Both the position numbers and the translations under genes were made by a program. A DNA stretch of 64,000 bases from the NCBI RefSeq assembly GCF_030994125.1, contig NZ_CP099917.1, forward strand, positions 124,001-188,000. The letters are read 5' to 3'. The notes beneath the pieces were generated by a model. It worked only from the letters and a program-made list of their open reading frames with translations. It did not search any database and had not been told where the DNA came from. Of the stretch, positions 31,581 to 42,151 are shown in pieces; the stretch's first letter is position 1, and each line of letters begins with the position of its first letter. This DNA is from Pseudoalteromonas xiamenensis (GTDB lineage: Bacteria > Pseudomonadota > Gammaproteobacteria > Enterobacterales > Alteromonadaceae).

Positions 31581-31611
31581 GTGAGGTGGTGACACCTCAC
31601 TTTTACTTTTT
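31581..31611 (+). terminator. Rho-independent terminator
   Basis: The stem GTGAGGTG / CACCTCAC with a GTGA loop is followed by a T-rich tail, 12 bases after the small beta-rich gene. The remaining bases to 31880 show no supported gene. Confidence 0.85.
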
Positions 31612-31880
31612 ATCAGTGTTTCAGTTTCGAGAGCCGCAACAAAGTTGTCGAATCGACGTTTTTTTAGAGCCTAAATTAACTCTGAGTTTTCTTCATTATT
31701 TATTACAAATCCTTGGTGGGGTCCGATTTAATCTGTATTTGAAGCACAATGTGTAATATGAAACCACGAAAAATTAGCCCACAAGGTGATTGAGACGATA
31801 CAAAAACCTAGTAGACATGAAGCTTCATTTTCTGGACCAATGTCCCTCACTTTACAGTTAACGCCTATTGTAAAAATAGG

Positions 31881-31911
31881 TTGACCTTAAAGTTATCATT
31901 AAGCTTATTGT
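31881..31911 (+). promoter_or_regulatory. MerR-type promoter upstream of the ene-reductase gene
   Basis: A -35 TTGACC (31881-31886) and a -10 TATTGT (31906-31911) are separated by 19 bases. The spacer holds a dyad, CTTAAAGTTATCATTAAG. An overlong 19-base spacer with an internal dyad is the hallmark of promoters activated by MerR-family regulators. Confidence 0.55.
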
Positions 31912-31938
31912 AGCGTTAATGAATGTTTGGAGAACGCT

Positions 31939-33180
31939 ATGATGCTGTTTACACCTTTTACGTTACCAAATGGTACTTTAATTAAAAATCGTATTGCAAA
32001 AGCTGCAATGGAAGAAAACTTAGCTGATGAAAATAATCTGCCTTCGAATGAATTGTTTAATCTATATGGGGCTTGGGCTGAAGGGGGCAGTGGATTAATC
32101 ATTTCAGGCAATGTCATGATTGATAAAAGGGCGATGACGGGCCCTGCTGGTGTAGTACTAGACAGCGAAAAGCAACTAGAAAAATTTAAGATTTGGGCAA
32201 AAATCGGGAAGTCCAACGGCGCACAGTTCTGGTTGCAGATTAACCACCCTGGTCGACAAATGCCAGCAAGCCTTGGGCAAAAAACATTTGCTCCCTCTGC
32301 TATCGAGATGGATTTAGGAAAGCTGTCAAAGCATTTTGGTGTCCCTTATGAAATGACAGAAGCTGACATACAAGATGTGCTTTCGCGATTTGTTCAAACG
32401 GCCAAATTGGCACAGCAAGCGGGTTTCGACGGAGTAGAGATTCATGCTGCGCATGGTTATCTACTTAGCCAGTTTCTATCTCCTAAAACGAATCAGCGAC
32501 AAGATAAATGGGGTGGTGATCTTGCTAATCGAGCGCGACTATTAATTGAAGTTGTAAAGCAAGTGAGAGCGAAAGTAGGGCCTAGTTTTGCGGTTGCGGT
32601 AAAGCTAAACTCAGCGGATTTTCAACGAGGGGGATTTACAACCGAAGACGCGAAGCAAGTCGTAAAATGGTTAAATGACCTAAATGTCGATTTAGTCGAA
32701 TTGTCAGGTGGTAGCTACGAAGCTCCAGTCATGCAAGGACAGTCCCGAGATGGACAAAGCCTTGCGCGAGAAGCATATTTCCTTGAGTTTGCGAAACAAA
32801 TCAGGCTCGTTGCAAATATGCCACTGATGGTAACGGGTGGTATAAAACGAAAGCCGGTTGCGGATCACGTACTCGAGAGCAACATTGACTTGGTTGGTCT
32901 CGCGACGGCTTTGGCCCTTGAACCTAACTTGCCAAACAAATGGCAGCAAGGTGACATGGTTACACCGAATCTCCCAAATATTACTTGGAAGAATAAAGTT
33001 ATGGCTTCACTTGCCAACATGGCTCGGGTCAAATATCAATTGAATCAACTGAGCAAGCTACGGGCTGTCCAGCCCAATGTTCATCCGCTGTGGGCACTAA
33101 TTAAACAACAGTTGCGAGATAGACAACGAGCTAAGCTGTACCGTAAAGTAATGGGTGAAAACAGGCGCAACAATCAGTAG
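31939..33180 (+). CDS. NADH:flavin oxidoreductase, old yellow enzyme family
   Basis: This encodes about 413 residues. The FMN TIM barrel is recognisable: LFTPFTLPNGTLIKNRIAKAAM at the N-terminus, LIISGNVMID, NHPGRQ, the catalytic/substrate region GVEIHAAHGYLLSQFLSP, WGGDLANRARLL, and a late phosphate loop MVTGGIKRKP. It likely reduces activated alkenes or related electrophiles with NAD(P)H. The C-terminus (after 340) is basic and specific to a subgroup. ATG 31939 follows TTTGGAG; an in-frame TTG at 31927 is also possible. The MerR-type promoter at 31881 suggests induction by a reactive compound, with no merR gene nearby. Confidence 0.9.
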   Translation: MMLFTPFTLPNGTLIKNRIAKAAMEENLADENNLPSNELFNLYGAWAEGGSGLIISGNVMIDKRAMTGPAGVVLDSEKQLEKFKIWAKIGKSNGAQFWLQINHPGRQMPASLGQKTFAPSAIEMDLGKLSKHFGVPYEMTEADIQDVLSRFVQTAKLAQQAGFDGVEIHAAHGYLLSQFLSPKTNQRQDKWGGDLANRARLLIEVVKQVRAKVGPSFAVAVKLNSADFQRGGFTTEDAKQVVKWLNDLNVDLVELSGGSYEAPVMQGQSRDGQSLAREAYFLEFAKQIRLVANMPLMVTGGIKRKPVADHVLESNIDLVGLATALALEPNLPNKWQQGDMVTPNLPNITWKNKVMASLANMARVKYQLNQLSKLRAVQPNVHPLWALIKQQLRDRQRAKLYRKVMGENRRNNQ

Positions 33181-33208
33181 CTTAGTCATGACAAGTGCCA
33201 TGACTAAG
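33181..33208. terminator. Inverted repeat between convergent genes
   Basis: CTTAGTCATG / CATGACTAAG with an 8-base loop follows directly after the oxidoreductase stop. It lacks a T run, so it is a weak terminator or mRNA-end structure. Confidence 0.45.
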
Positions 33209-33252
33209 TGAAGGAAACGGTTGACAATATATCGGCCAATAGATTTGTTCAG

Positions 33253-36200
33253 TTAGAACACTTCTTTTAGCATGGTAAGCACTTCATTCACGTCTGTGGG
33301 TTGCACCATGTCGGTGTCAGCCAACAAATGTGTTGCAAGTGCTCGTTTCTTTTCATGTAATTCTAGAATACGTTCTTCAACGGTATGTTGGGCAAACAAT
33401 CTATATACGGTGACCGGCTTGGTTTGACCTATCCGGTGCACTCGGTCGGTAGCTTGATCTTGCACTGCTGGGTTCCACCACGGATCCATATGAATAACAT
33501 AATCGGCTTGCGTAAGATTCAGCCCGAAACCACCCGCTTTGAGGCTTATCAAAAATGCATCCCCTTCACCTTGCTGAAACGCAGCGATACGGTTTTGTCT
33601 CGCTTCTGTCGGTGTGCCGCCATCCAGATATTGATAAGGGATGTTGTGCTCATCAAAAGCCTTTCTAATTAACGTTAAAAAGCCCACAAACTGGCTGAAG
33701 ATAAGTACCTTGTGGTTGTTTTCACGAAGCGATTGCATAAGAGACAAGAGCGTGGTCATCTTACTGTTTGGTAAGGTGCTTTGTTCGATAAGTAAACGAG
33801 CGTCACAGCACGCCTGACGAAGTTTGACGAGTTCGGCGAGCATACGCAATCTTTGCTCGCCAGGATTTTGCACTAACGCGGTTTTTGTTAGCTCGTCTAC
33901 TGCATTTTGGCGCAATGATTCATAAAACGCCATCTCTTCGCTAGACAGGACAACAGGCAAGTCAATTTCTGTTTTATCTGGTAAATCTTTTAAGACTTCC
34001 TCTTTTGTTCTTCTCAATAAAAATGGACTTAGGAGGGCTTTTAGTCCTGCATTGGCCTTTTTGGCCGCGACGGGATCGTCCTCCTTACGTTCAATTGGTA
34101 TCGTAAAGCGAGCGCTGAAACGTTTGAGATTGCCTAGCAAACCCGGATTAACAAAGCGGAAAATGCTCCAAAGCTCCGTAAGATTATTTTCAATTGGTGT
34201 GCCAGTTAACGCCATTTTAAAGCCAGATTTAAGCGTGTAAGCCGCTTTCGAACGACTCGAAAGCGGATTTTTAAGGAACTGAGCTTCATCCGCTACAGTG
34301 GTTGACCAGCGAATGCGTTTTAATTCATCTGCCAAACGTTGAAGTAGGCTGTAGCTGACGACAACACAATCAAATGGTTGAAGATTTGCTAAAAGTGACG
34401 TTCTATCTTCGCCAGTGCTTGTCTGGCTTAAAATTATTACGTTCAAAGAAGGGGCAAATCGGACTAACTCGTGCTGCCAGTTATAACATACGGATGTTGG
34501 TGCGATGATTAAACTTGGTCCTTCGCTTGCTCGAGCGAGCAAAACGGCAATCGCTTGTAGTGTTTTGCCAAGTCCCATGTCATCCGCAAGACAGGCTCCT
34601 GCACCCCAATGGGCCAATCTGAGCGCCCAGAATACGCCTTCCACTTGATATGGACGTAACGATGCTTGTAAATTGTGCGCAATTGCCAATTCTAATTCGT
34701 TCGATTCATGCAACTTGCTTTTGAGCGCATCCCAACCCGGTACTGTTTGCATTCGAAGACCGGTGGTGGAGTCATAGACGAGTCTTGCTGCAAATTCTGA
34801 AAAATGCCCTTCGTCGGTGAGCAGATTTAGTTCATCCAATTTATCGCGGAGTGCTTGTGACAAATTTAATATTTCACCGTTTTCAAGCGGAATAAATCGT
34901 CCTTGGTGCGTATTCACTAAACCGAGTAAAGGCTTTATTGCGATAACTGTTTTTTCATCAATTTGCAGCTCGCCCGTTAGGTCAAACCACTCATTTTTCT
35001 GGTACAGACCAAGTTGCAGCTGATGCGTTTGCAATGGTGTAGAGACGCTAAGGGATTTCCCTTTTTGCCACTGCAATCGAATGGTGTGGTCATTCGTTTC
35101 TCTAATTTCCGTTTCCAAAACCTCAAGTACGGACAAGGCGTCTGATAATTCCGGTAGATTAAGGGTGTTTGCTGCCATGGTTTGAAATGCGGGGCAAATC
35201 GAATCCAAGGTATCAAGGAGCGTTTGCTCAAAGAGCAGGTCACGGGTTGTGGATAGCCGTTCGTTGTGTATTTTGGCCGTAATAAATTCTGAACCAATCC
35301 CCGGAACATAGCTCGGTCCATTTTCACCAAAAGGCATTACAACACATTGAAAACTTAACCCATGTCGATATGGTTTTATGTTTATTACCAAGTCATTACG
35401 GGCTTTGACTGCCGTTTCAGTCGATTGAATGTCAGGTAAATTCGACTCAATACTGAGTAGAGGCGATATGGCTTTAATTGTGTCTAGTATTTTGTTTTTA
35501 TGAATCCGTGGAATAGACAAACCTTGTTCACTGACAATGTCTACAATCGCTATATGTTGCGGTTCAAAAATAACCAATTCGATGGTTTGGTCGCACAACA
35601 CGCTATAAGCTTCACCTGCGAAATTGAATTCTGGAAGAGGATGTACTTGAAGGGTAATTGTTTCCGCTTGTTCGTTAACGACAAGGACGGGGGCTTTCTC
35701 GACTAACGAGAAATACTCTTGTTGATGCTCTACAAGCAGCACGTTTTGTGCCCCAACGAGTTGTTTGAGCGCTTTTAAACCTTCAAGGAGGTACGGCTCT
35801 GTGTAACGAGATGCCGCTACACGCTGTATCTTAGCGCATACTTGTTTATCTCGAGGTGACAAATAACGAAAGGCATGCGGTGCGTCTTTTAGCTTCGAGA
35901 GGGGAATTTCGTTGCCCGTTATCCAACTGCTCTCCTGCTGAATCTGTTCATGTGCTGTAATACGTACAGCGTAGCGTGTTTTATGGAGTTTCCACAGGAC
36001 GCGTTTATCAGCCTGGGATACTGGAGTGAATTCAACTGGATTGGTATTGAGCGCGACTAATTTGTCTAGCGCTTGTTCCCAGCTGGGTTTTACTGCCACG
36101 AGATTGAGTGGTGTTACCGTTGAGGGGTTTTTTACGTGCGTTTGACACCAATTGGCTAATAAAGGAAACCCCAGAGAATCAAATTGTGCCGCGAGTTGCT

Positions 36201-37383
36201 TTAACGTAACAAAATTAAGATTTGCTGTTGAATCAGTCCAAGCGACACCAAGTTGTGCAGCCCATTTCAACAGCAAACTGTAAAAAGGGTCTTGCTTGCT
36301 TAAATGTTGAATGTCGATTTTCGTGGCGTCAAAAACGGCGTCATTTTGTATGTATTTAGCTATGGCTTCAAGGAGAAGTCCAGTGTATAAAAAATTGGAG
36401 CATTGAGTACGGTTTTGGCGAAGACTTTCCACAAATGCAAAGAGTAGAGACAAACTGTCGTACTCGGGCTTATCTTTAAGCGCGATAAGGGTTAGCAAGT
36501 AACAAAGCGCAGGGATTTCATCAAAAAATGAATATTTCTTCCGACTGTACTTTTGCTTTGCCGTAAGAGCTTGTTCAAATTGCAAAAATGCACTTTCAAA
36601 ATCGCCAATGATGAAACGATACATGCCTTGGAGCTGATGTGACCATGAAGTCTTTCCCAACGTATCTTGCACGCATTTGAACTGTTCGATTTGTGCTTGG
36701 TACAAACTTAATTCAGCGTGTAACAAGCGTAGCGGGGTATTATTGGCATTTTTTTGGAGTGCAAGACCGAGTTGTTTACAGGTTGGGTGTATCGATAACC
36801 CATTTTGAACGCGAACCTTAAAAGCAGCAGCAAATGCTTGATATTGCAAATAGTTGGGGAGTGTTAAAAATGTGTCGACAGAAAAAGGGGCAAAATACCG
36901 AGCATGTAATGTACAAAGGTACGCTGAAGGGATGAGCTGGGGATCTTTTGACGTTGGAAAATAAGCGCCGTATTGGGTCGTATCTTCGAGTAAAAGTGCG
37001 AAATAAGCCTGTCGTTTGTCGCTTTTGCTTATCACGTAATCCTGTTCAGCATCCTCTATGACGAGTTTAAGTCTTCGCAATTGTACGTCGCTTAACTGAT
37101 TTACAGCCAGATTCGCCGCGTGAGCTTGCGCTTCAATGCCATTTTCAGTCACACGGATACACGCGTATTCAATCAACGTTGATTTTTTTTGGATTAACGG
37201 TTCTGCAGTTGAGCAGCTCGTGAAGCCAGCCTCAATAAAATACTCAATTAACTTAACTAGCTGGGTCTGCTTTATCGGTTCAACAACTAAAACCACAATT
37301 TGCAGTAAGGTGAGGGCTTCAAGGTCTTCTATACAGCGTTGTTGCTGCTCAAGTTTTTCTCGGTCAAATTCGTTAAAAAACAT
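33253..37383 (-). CDS. Large SNF2-family (HepA-like) ATPase/helicase
   Basis: This 1376-residue protein has a C-terminal SNF2 engine: Walker A ADDMGLGKT near 935, DEAQ box near 1031, LTGTPIENNLTELWSIF, FLLRRTKEEVLKDLP, and the C-lobe with SLKAGGFGLNLT and DRVHRIGQTKPV near 1317. The N-terminal ~880 residues have no domain that I recognise; residues about 160-400 look helical and repeat-like, and the middle part (480-870) is mixed alpha/beta. This resembles the long SNF2/helicase proteins found in many gammaproteobacteria, whose role is unclear (transcription recycling or DNA repair are proposals). The gene is on its own and follows the chemoreceptor gene on the same strand. Confidence 0.9.
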   Translation of the reverse strand: MFFNEFDREKLEQQQRCIEDLEALTLLQIVVLVVEPIKQTQLVKLIEYFIEAGFTSCSTAEPLIQKKSTLIEYACIRVTENGIEAQAHAANLAVNQLSDVQLRRLKLVIEDAEQDYVISKSDKRQAYFALLLEDTTQYGAYFPTSKDPQLIPSAYLCTLHARYFAPFSVDTFLTLPNYLQYQAFAAAFKVRVQNGLSIHPTCKQLGLALQKNANNTPLRLLHAELSLYQAQIEQFKCVQDTLGKTSWSHQLQGMYRFIIGDFESAFLQFEQALTAKQKYSRKKYSFFDEIPALCYLLTLIALKDKPEYDSLSLLFAFVESLRQNRTQCSNFLYTGLLLEAIAKYIQNDAVFDATKIDIQHLSKQDPFYSLLLKWAAQLGVAWTDSTANLNFVTLKQLAAQFDSLGFPLLANWCQTHVKNPSTVTPLNLVAVKPSWEQALDKLVALNTNPVEFTPVSQADKRVLWKLHKTRYAVRITAHEQIQQESSWITGNEIPLSKLKDAPHAFRYLSPRDKQVCAKIQRVAASRYTEPYLLEGLKALKQLVGAQNVLLVEHQQEYFSLVEKAPVLVVNEQAETITLQVHPLPEFNFAGEAYSVLCDQTIELVIFEPQHIAIVDIVSEQGLSIPRIHKNKILDTIKAISPLLSIESNLPDIQSTETAVKARNDLVINIKPYRHGLSFQCVVMPFGENGPSYVPGIGSEFITAKIHNERLSTTRDLLFEQTLLDTLDSICPAFQTMAANTLNLPELSDALSVLEVLETEIRETNDHTIRLQWQKGKSLSVSTPLQTHQLQLGLYQKNEWFDLTGELQIDEKTVIAIKPLLGLVNTHQGRFIPLENGEILNLSQALRDKLDELNLLTDEGHFSEFAARLVYDSTTGLRMQTVPGWDALKSKLHESNELELAIAHNLQASLRPYQVEGVFWALRLAHWGAGACLADDMGLGKTLQAIAVLLARASEGPSLIIAPTSVCYNWQHELVRFAPSLNVIILSQTSTGEDRTSLLANLQPFDCVVVSYSLLQRLADELKRIRWSTTVADEAQFLKNPLSSRSKAAYTLKSGFKMALTGTPIENNLTELWSIFRFVNPGLLGNLKRFSARFTIPIERKEDDPVAAKKANAGLKALLSPFLLRRTKEEVLKDLPDKTEIDLPVVLSSEEMAFYESLRQNAVDELTKTALVQNPGEQRLRMLAELVKLRQACCDARLLIEQSTLPNSKMTTLLSLMQSLRENNHKVLIFSQFVGFLTLIRKAFDEHNIPYQYLDGGTPTEARQNRIAAFQQGEGDAFLISLKAGGFGLNLTQADYVIHMDPWWNPAVQDQATDRVHRIGQTKPVTVYRLFAQHTVEERILELHEKKRALATHLLADTDMVQPTDVNEVLTMLKEVF

Positions 37384-37523
37384 AGTCGTGGCAAAGTTAC
37401 GTGGGCGACAGGAAAAGTACCAACAAATAGTAATTGGCGCAAATTTAAAAAACGTTTGAAAGAGGTGAAAAGCCAGTTCGTTTCGTCATAAGACGCTGCT
37501 GACCCTTCACCTTCTGCAGTAGA

Positions 37524-39410
37524 CTATACTTTGAATTGCTCAAGCATGTCTTCTTGATGGGCAATTTTGTCAACTTGTGAATGCATCGTACTATCGACTG
37601 TTTGTGAGTCACGATAGACTGTCTCTGATATACCACGAATATCGGCGGCATTCGCATTGACGTTTTCAACAATGTGGCCCTGTTGGTTAAGCATATTCGC
37701 AATTTCAACGTTTAAATGAACAATATTTGCGATAGCAGCGCGCATCTGTTCAAGTACGCCTTTGGTTTCATCTGCCTTGCCCACGGTTTTCTCTACAACT
37801 TGTTGACTTAATTTCATCACCTGAACGGCACTCACGGCTCCAGCTTGTAGCTGATCTATCATAGCTTTGATTTCAGTGGTGGCTTCCTGAGTACGCTGCG
37901 CAAGCGTTCTAACTTCGTCGGCAACAACCGCGAAACCTCGCCCAGATTCACCTGCCCGAGCGGCTTCAATAGCAGCGTTGAGCGCAAGTAAGTTGGTTTG
38001 TTCCGCAATACCATTAATTACAGACAAGATTTGTTCTATTCCACTTGAGGAGACTTCCAATTCTGTCACGACGTTAACCGCCTCAGCAATTTGCGTTGAT
38101 AAGTGCGCTACCGTGCTGGTGGTCTCTGCGACGACGCGTTGCCCACTAACCGCAGTGGCGTCTGTTTCTTGAATTGCCTTTGCTGCGTCTTGTGCCGTGG
38201 CTGCGACCTGTTTCTCCGTTTCGGAGAGATGCTCCGTCGCATTGGTCAGCGTATCAAGTGCCTGGAGCTGTTTGTCTATCGCTTCACGTGATTTTCGCGC
38301 TTCACGGGATGTCTGTTTTGCGTCTTTTAAAATATCACGACCAAGGCGCTGAATTTCACCGATTAAGTTTTGCAAACGCTCGGTAAATGCATTGAAGTTC
38401 TCGGCCATTGCTTTGAATTCAGGCTCGTCAGGTGCTGTTAAACGGACCGTAAGATCGGCATTACCTTTGGCGATGTTTGCCATGGCAAAGTTTATTTCTT
38501 CGAGCGGGCGAAGTAAGGAATTCACAAAGAAAAGCAAAATACCGATACTCGCAGCCAATGCGATGAGCGTAAGAATAATCGAATCGTTACGCATTTCGGC
38601 AACGGCTGAAAAGACAATGTCTTTGTCGAGCAATACACCGATTTTCCAATCCATGCCTTTCACAGACTGGAACACCAATATTTTGTCTTTTCCATCAATT
38701 TGAATTGTTTGAGCGCCGTTTTGTGTTGATACCGCAGGCAAAAATGACTTCATGTCTTTGCCGTTTAGTTTGGCGTCGGGGTGAGAAATAATGCTGCCGT
38801 TGTTGCTTACCATAAACGCATAGCCTGCGTTAAACAGGCGGAATGCATTAATCATTTCGCTCAATTTGGCCAAACTTACGTCAAAGAAAATTGCGCCACC
38901 AAAAGAGCCTGACTTTTTAACAGGAACGCCTATAGACACCAAAATCTCTTTCGTGACGGCATCAGCGTAAGGTGCCGTTACAATCGATTTGTTTGCGTTT
39001 TTTGCATCGGTGTACCAAGGGCGCTTTCGAGGATCCCATGTTGGTCCTGGATCCCAAGACGGATCACTGGCTACGTATTTCCCTGTGCTCTCTTGGCCGT
39101 ATCCAATAAGCAGGAAAGTCGACGTCAGCTTTGGCTGTGACAAAATAGGGAAGGCTTCTTCCAACGAATTCGTATTCGCAACGAGACCGGTCGTCAGTTC
39201 CGCCAAATCCAAACTGCCTTGCATTTGAGCGGTGACCGTGTTGCTAATGCCTTGGATGATTTCATCGACACTGTGATCAACTTGTCTTTTTAGGTTATCT
39301 TCAAGCAGAAAATATTGTTTGATCGAAAGTGTACCGAGCGCTATCACAAGTACGATAGAGGACAGTAATACAATCTTGTGTTTAAACTTCACCGAACTTC
39401 TCCTAAACAC
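37524..39410 (-). CDS. Methyl-accepting chemotaxis protein with dCache sensor
   Basis: This 628-residue chemoreceptor has a first membrane segment at about 10-30 and a periplasmic double-Cache sensor (about 40-270, with [27 protein letters not shown] and VGVPVKK-type features). A second membrane segment is near 275-295, then HAMP (about 295-350), and a signalling domain with the hairpin tip [31 protein letters not shown] split around residue 470. dCache sensors usually bind small amino or organic acids. The ligand cannot be read here. No che genes are adjacent. Confidence 0.94.
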   Translation of the reverse strand: MFRRSSVKFKHKIVLLSSIVLVIALGTLSIKQYFLLEDNLKRQVDHSVDEIIQGISNTVTAQMQGSLDLAELTTGLVANTNSLEEAFPILSQPKLTSTFLLIGYGQESTGKYVASDPSWDPGPTWDPRKRPWYTDAKNANKSIVTAPYADAVTKEILVSIGVPVKKSGSFGGAIFFDVSLAKLSEMINAFRLFNAGYAFMVSNNGSIISHPDAKLNGKDMKSFLPAVSTQNGAQTIQIDGKDKILVFQSVKGMDWKIGVLLDKDIVFSAVAEMRNDSIILTLIALAASIGILLFFVNSLLRPLEEINFAMANIAKGNADLTVRLTAPDEPEFKAMAENFNAFTERLQNLIGEIQRLGRDILKDAKQTSREARKSREAIDKQLQALDTLTNATEHLSETEKQVAATAQDAAKAIQETDATAVSGQRVVAETTSTVAHLSTQIAEAVNVVTELEVSSSGIEQILSVINGIAEQTNLLALNAAIEAARAGESGRGFAVVADEVRTLAQRTQEATTEIKAMIDQLQAGAVSAVQVMKLSQQVVEKTVGKADETKGVLEQMRAAIANIVHLNVEIANMLNQQGHIVENVNANAADIRGISETVYRDSQTVDSTMHSQVDKIAHQEDMLEQFKV

Positions 39411-39518
39411 GCCTGAAATATTAACGTTAAGGGAATTTTAAAAAGTTGCAAATTTTTAACGTTGTATTGCTATTACAAATGTGAACAGCCTAGCTTAAAA
39501 CGTGGGCTATTCATTGTG

Positions 39519-40007
39519 CTACTCTTCCTCAGAATTGGGGACAACGGTATTTTGCAGAAGTGTTTCTGTTTCAATCGCGATGTCTTTCATTTTGATAGCG
39601 TACAATTCTAAACGTTTTTCTTCTTCTGTCTTTGGGACAAACTTAGGTACTTCAACGGGATAACCAGCCTGATCCATTGCAATAAAACTGATAACACAAT
39701 GATTTGTCTCAACGAGTTGTTGCTTTTTGGGATCGCCACAACGGACGCGTATGAAGATTTGCATACTGGTTTTTCCGGTATGCGCGATTTGTGCGCTGAC
39801 TTCTACAATCTGACCGACAAGAATAGGACGATGAAATCGTACTCCCGCCACGGACACGGTAACGCAATAGCTTCCGCTCCAACCTGCAGCGCAGGCGTAT
39901 CCTGCTTGATCTATCCATTTCATTACCACACCACCGTGGACTTTGCCGCCAAAATTGACGTCCGTAGGTTCTGCTAGAAATCGGAAAGTGAGTTGATGTT
40001 GCGGCAT
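39519..40007 (-). CDS. Acyl-CoA thioesterase (hotdog fold, YciA/BACH type)
   Basis: This encodes about 162 residues. The motif DVNFGGKVHGGVVMKWIDQAGYACA is the active-site segment of acyl-CoA thioesterases, followed by FHRPILVGQIVEVSAQ and TSMQIFIRV. It should hydrolyse acyl-CoA in the cytoplasm. ATG 40007 is preferred to the upstream frame start because CAGGAGG lies seven bases before it. It faces away from ETF-QO, and the pair may both belong to acyl-CoA metabolism. Confidence 0.9.
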   Translation of the reverse strand: MPQHQLTFRFLAEPTDVNFGGKVHGGVVMKWIDQAGYACAAGWSGSYCVTVSVAGVRFHRPILVGQIVEVSAQIAHTGKTSMQIFIRVRCGDPKKQQLVETNHCVISFIAMDQAGYPVEVPKFVPKTEEEKRLELYAIKMKDIAIETETLLQNTVVPNSEEE

Positions 40008-40205
40008 AAAAGCCTCCTGCACGGCTAATTAGTACTAGTATAGACACAATTTGTATCATGACCGCAGGATTTTGACTAATTTTTGTTAATTCTCAATGCG
40101 TTGATATTTATTAGTGGCTGAATGGAGTGAGTGCTAAATAGATTAAATGGCAAGAGAATACCTCTTAATGCAGTCGGTCACTTTGATGAATCAGCGCGAT
40201 TGAAA

Positions 40206-40231
40206 TTAAAAAGGGGCCGGATGGGCCCCTT
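40206..40231 (-). terminator. Rho-independent terminator after ETF-QO
   Basis: The stem AAGGGGCC / GGCCCCTT is followed on the minus strand by five Ts, about 90 bases after the ETF-QO stop. Confidence 0.8.
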
Positions 40232-40320
40232 GCAATTTGGGTTTGGATACTTTTATCGAATTACGTTGTTAAATAGCGCGTATGAATTGCATATTTGAAC
40301 GCATTAATTCGTTGAACACA

Positions 40321-41970
40321 TTACATATTCGGATAATTAGGACCACCAGCACCCTCTGGAGTAATCCAGGTGATGTTCTGACTTGGGTCTTTGATATCAC
40401 ACGTTTTACAGTGAATACAATTTTGCGCATTAATCACAAACGTATCCTGACCATCTTCACTTTTCGCGACTTCATAAACTCCAGCAGGGCAGTATCGCTG
40501 GGCAGGTTCAGCGTATTTCGCTAGGTTTACACTAATTGGTATAGACGAATCAGCCAACTGTAAGTGACATGGTTGCGATTCTTCGTGGTTAGTATTTGAA
40601 AGAAATACAGATGACAACTTGTCAAAGCTGAGTTTGCCATCCGGTTTAGGGTAATCAATCGGTGTGCATTCAGACTTTAGCTTCATTTGCGCATGATCAG
40701 GGACTTCATCCTTGATAGTAAATGGCAAGCTTCCAGAAAAGATGTTTTGGTCGATCATATTGTACGCACCGCCCAAAATTTTTCCGAATTTGTGTAGTGC
40801 TGGACCGAAGTTACGTGACTTGTACAACTCATCGTAAACCCAACTTGATTTGAATTTTTCAGCGTAAGTAACCAAGTCGCTTGCAGGCGCATCTGAACTT
40901 AGCGCTTCAATGATAGCGTCCGCCGCTATCATGCCCGATTTCATCGCTGTATGGTTGCCCTTAATTTTCGAGAAGTTTAGTGTGCCAGCGTCACAGCCGA
41001 TAAGGAGACCACCAGGGAAGTGCATTTTTGGCAGCGAGTGAAAACCGCCTTTAGCGATTGCTCTCGCACCATAAGACACGCGTTCGCCGCCCTCAAGCAC
41101 CTTTGCAAAAACAGGGTGATGTTTCATGCGCTGGAACTCATCAAATGGGCTTAAATAAGGATTGTCATAGTTTAAATCAATGATGAGACCGATTACGACT
41201 TGATTGTTTTCAGCATGGTAGAGGAAAGAGCCTCCACTCGCACCTTCACTCAACGGCCACCCCGCACCATGCACGACTAAACCTTCTTGGTGTTTTTCAG
41301 GACTTATTTGCCATATTTCTTTAAAACCGATGCCATAGTGCTGAGGTGTGGCATCTTTGTCTAATCCAAATGTCTTGATCAGTTGTTTACCTAAATGACC
41401 GCGGCAGCCCTCTGCAAATACCGTGTATTTTGCGCGAAGTTCCATTCCTGGCATGTAACTGTCTTTTGGTTGGCCGTCTTTATCTACGCCCATGTCACCG
41501 GTCACGATACCTTTAACTTCGTTATTTTCGACGATTAAGCTATGTGCGCTGAATCCTGGAAAAATTTCAATGCCGAGCGATTCTGCTTGTTCAGCAAGCC
41601 ACCGACAGACATTCCCCATCGAAACGATGTAGTTGCCTTCGTTCATAAATGTTTTTGGAACAACGAAGTTTGGTAACAATTTGGCACTAGTTTCGTTTTT
41701 AAATAGGTAGATCTCATCGTGAGAGACTTTGGTTGTGATTGGTGCCCCTTTGGTTTGCCAATCTGGTATGAGCTCATTTAATGCGGTTGTTTCAAACACC
41801 GCGCCTGATAGAATGTGAGCACCGACCTCAGAACCTTTTTCGACGACGCAAATCATGAGTTCTTGTTGTTTTTCTTGCGCTTGCTGGGCGAGTCGAATGG
41901 CACACGAAAGACCCGCAGGGCCCGCGCCGACAATTACGACATCAAATTCCATGGTTTCACGTTCGACCAT
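40321..41970 (-). CDS. Electron transfer flavoprotein-ubiquinone oxidoreductase
   Basis: This 549-residue enzyme moves electrons from reduced ETF to ubiquinone at the inner membrane. The FAD fold begins VVIVGAGPAGLSCAIRLA (about 9-26). ETF-QO blocks such as VEKGSEVGAHILSGAVFE, GIGFKEIWQI, SYGARAIAKGG and GCDAGTLNFSKIKGNHTA follow. The 4Fe-4S ligands are in CPAGVYEV and NCIHCKTCDIKDP near the C-terminus. It is divergent from etfBA with a palindromic operator in the 239-base gap, so the electron carrier and its oxidase should be co-regulated, serving beta-oxidation and branched-chain amino acid breakdown. Confidence 0.96.
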   Translation of the reverse strand: MVERETMEFDVVIVGAGPAGLSCAIRLAQQAQEKQQELMICVVEKGSEVGAHILSGAVFETTALNELIPDWQTKGAPITTKVSHDEIYLFKNETSAKLLPNFVVPKTFMNEGNYIVSMGNVCRWLAEQAESLGIEIFPGFSAHSLIVENNEVKGIVTGDMGVDKDGQPKDSYMPGMELRAKYTVFAEGCRGHLGKQLIKTFGLDKDATPQHYGIGFKEIWQISPEKHQEGLVVHGAGWPLSEGASGGSFLYHAENNQVVIGLIIDLNYDNPYLSPFDEFQRMKHHPVFAKVLEGGERVSYGARAIAKGGFHSLPKMHFPGGLLIGCDAGTLNFSKIKGNHTAMKSGMIAADAIIEALSSDAPASDLVTYAEKFKSSWVYDELYKSRNFGPALHKFGKILGGAYNMIDQNIFSGSLPFTIKDEVPDHAQMKLKSECTPIDYPKPDGKLSFDKLSSVFLSNTNHEESQPCHLQLADSSIPISVNLAKYAEPAQRYCPAGVYEVAKSEDGQDTFVINAQNCIHCKTCDIKDPSQNITWITPEGAGGPNYPNM

Positions 41971-42102
41971 TGCTACCTCGTATAATTCTGTGACGGAGAT
42001 ACAGATTCTCTTGTTTTCATCTGCATTGAGTGCAAATGTAACATAATTGTATCTTAGTAAATCTAAGTTTACTTGATTTAAGTTAAGCTAAGGTTATTTT
42101 AG

Positions 42103-42120
42103 GTTGACGTTTACGTCAAC
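42103..42120. promoter_or_regulatory. Palindromic operator between ETF-QO and etfBA
   Basis: GTTGACGTTTACGTCAAC has perfect 8-base arms around TT. Its form suits a dimeric regulator of acyl-CoA or branched-chain catabolism (LiuR or PsrA type), but the regulator is not certain. It is about 90 bases before etfB. Confidence 0.6.
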
Positions 42121-42151
42121 AGGAAGTAGATTGAAAACATCAATAAAGTAG

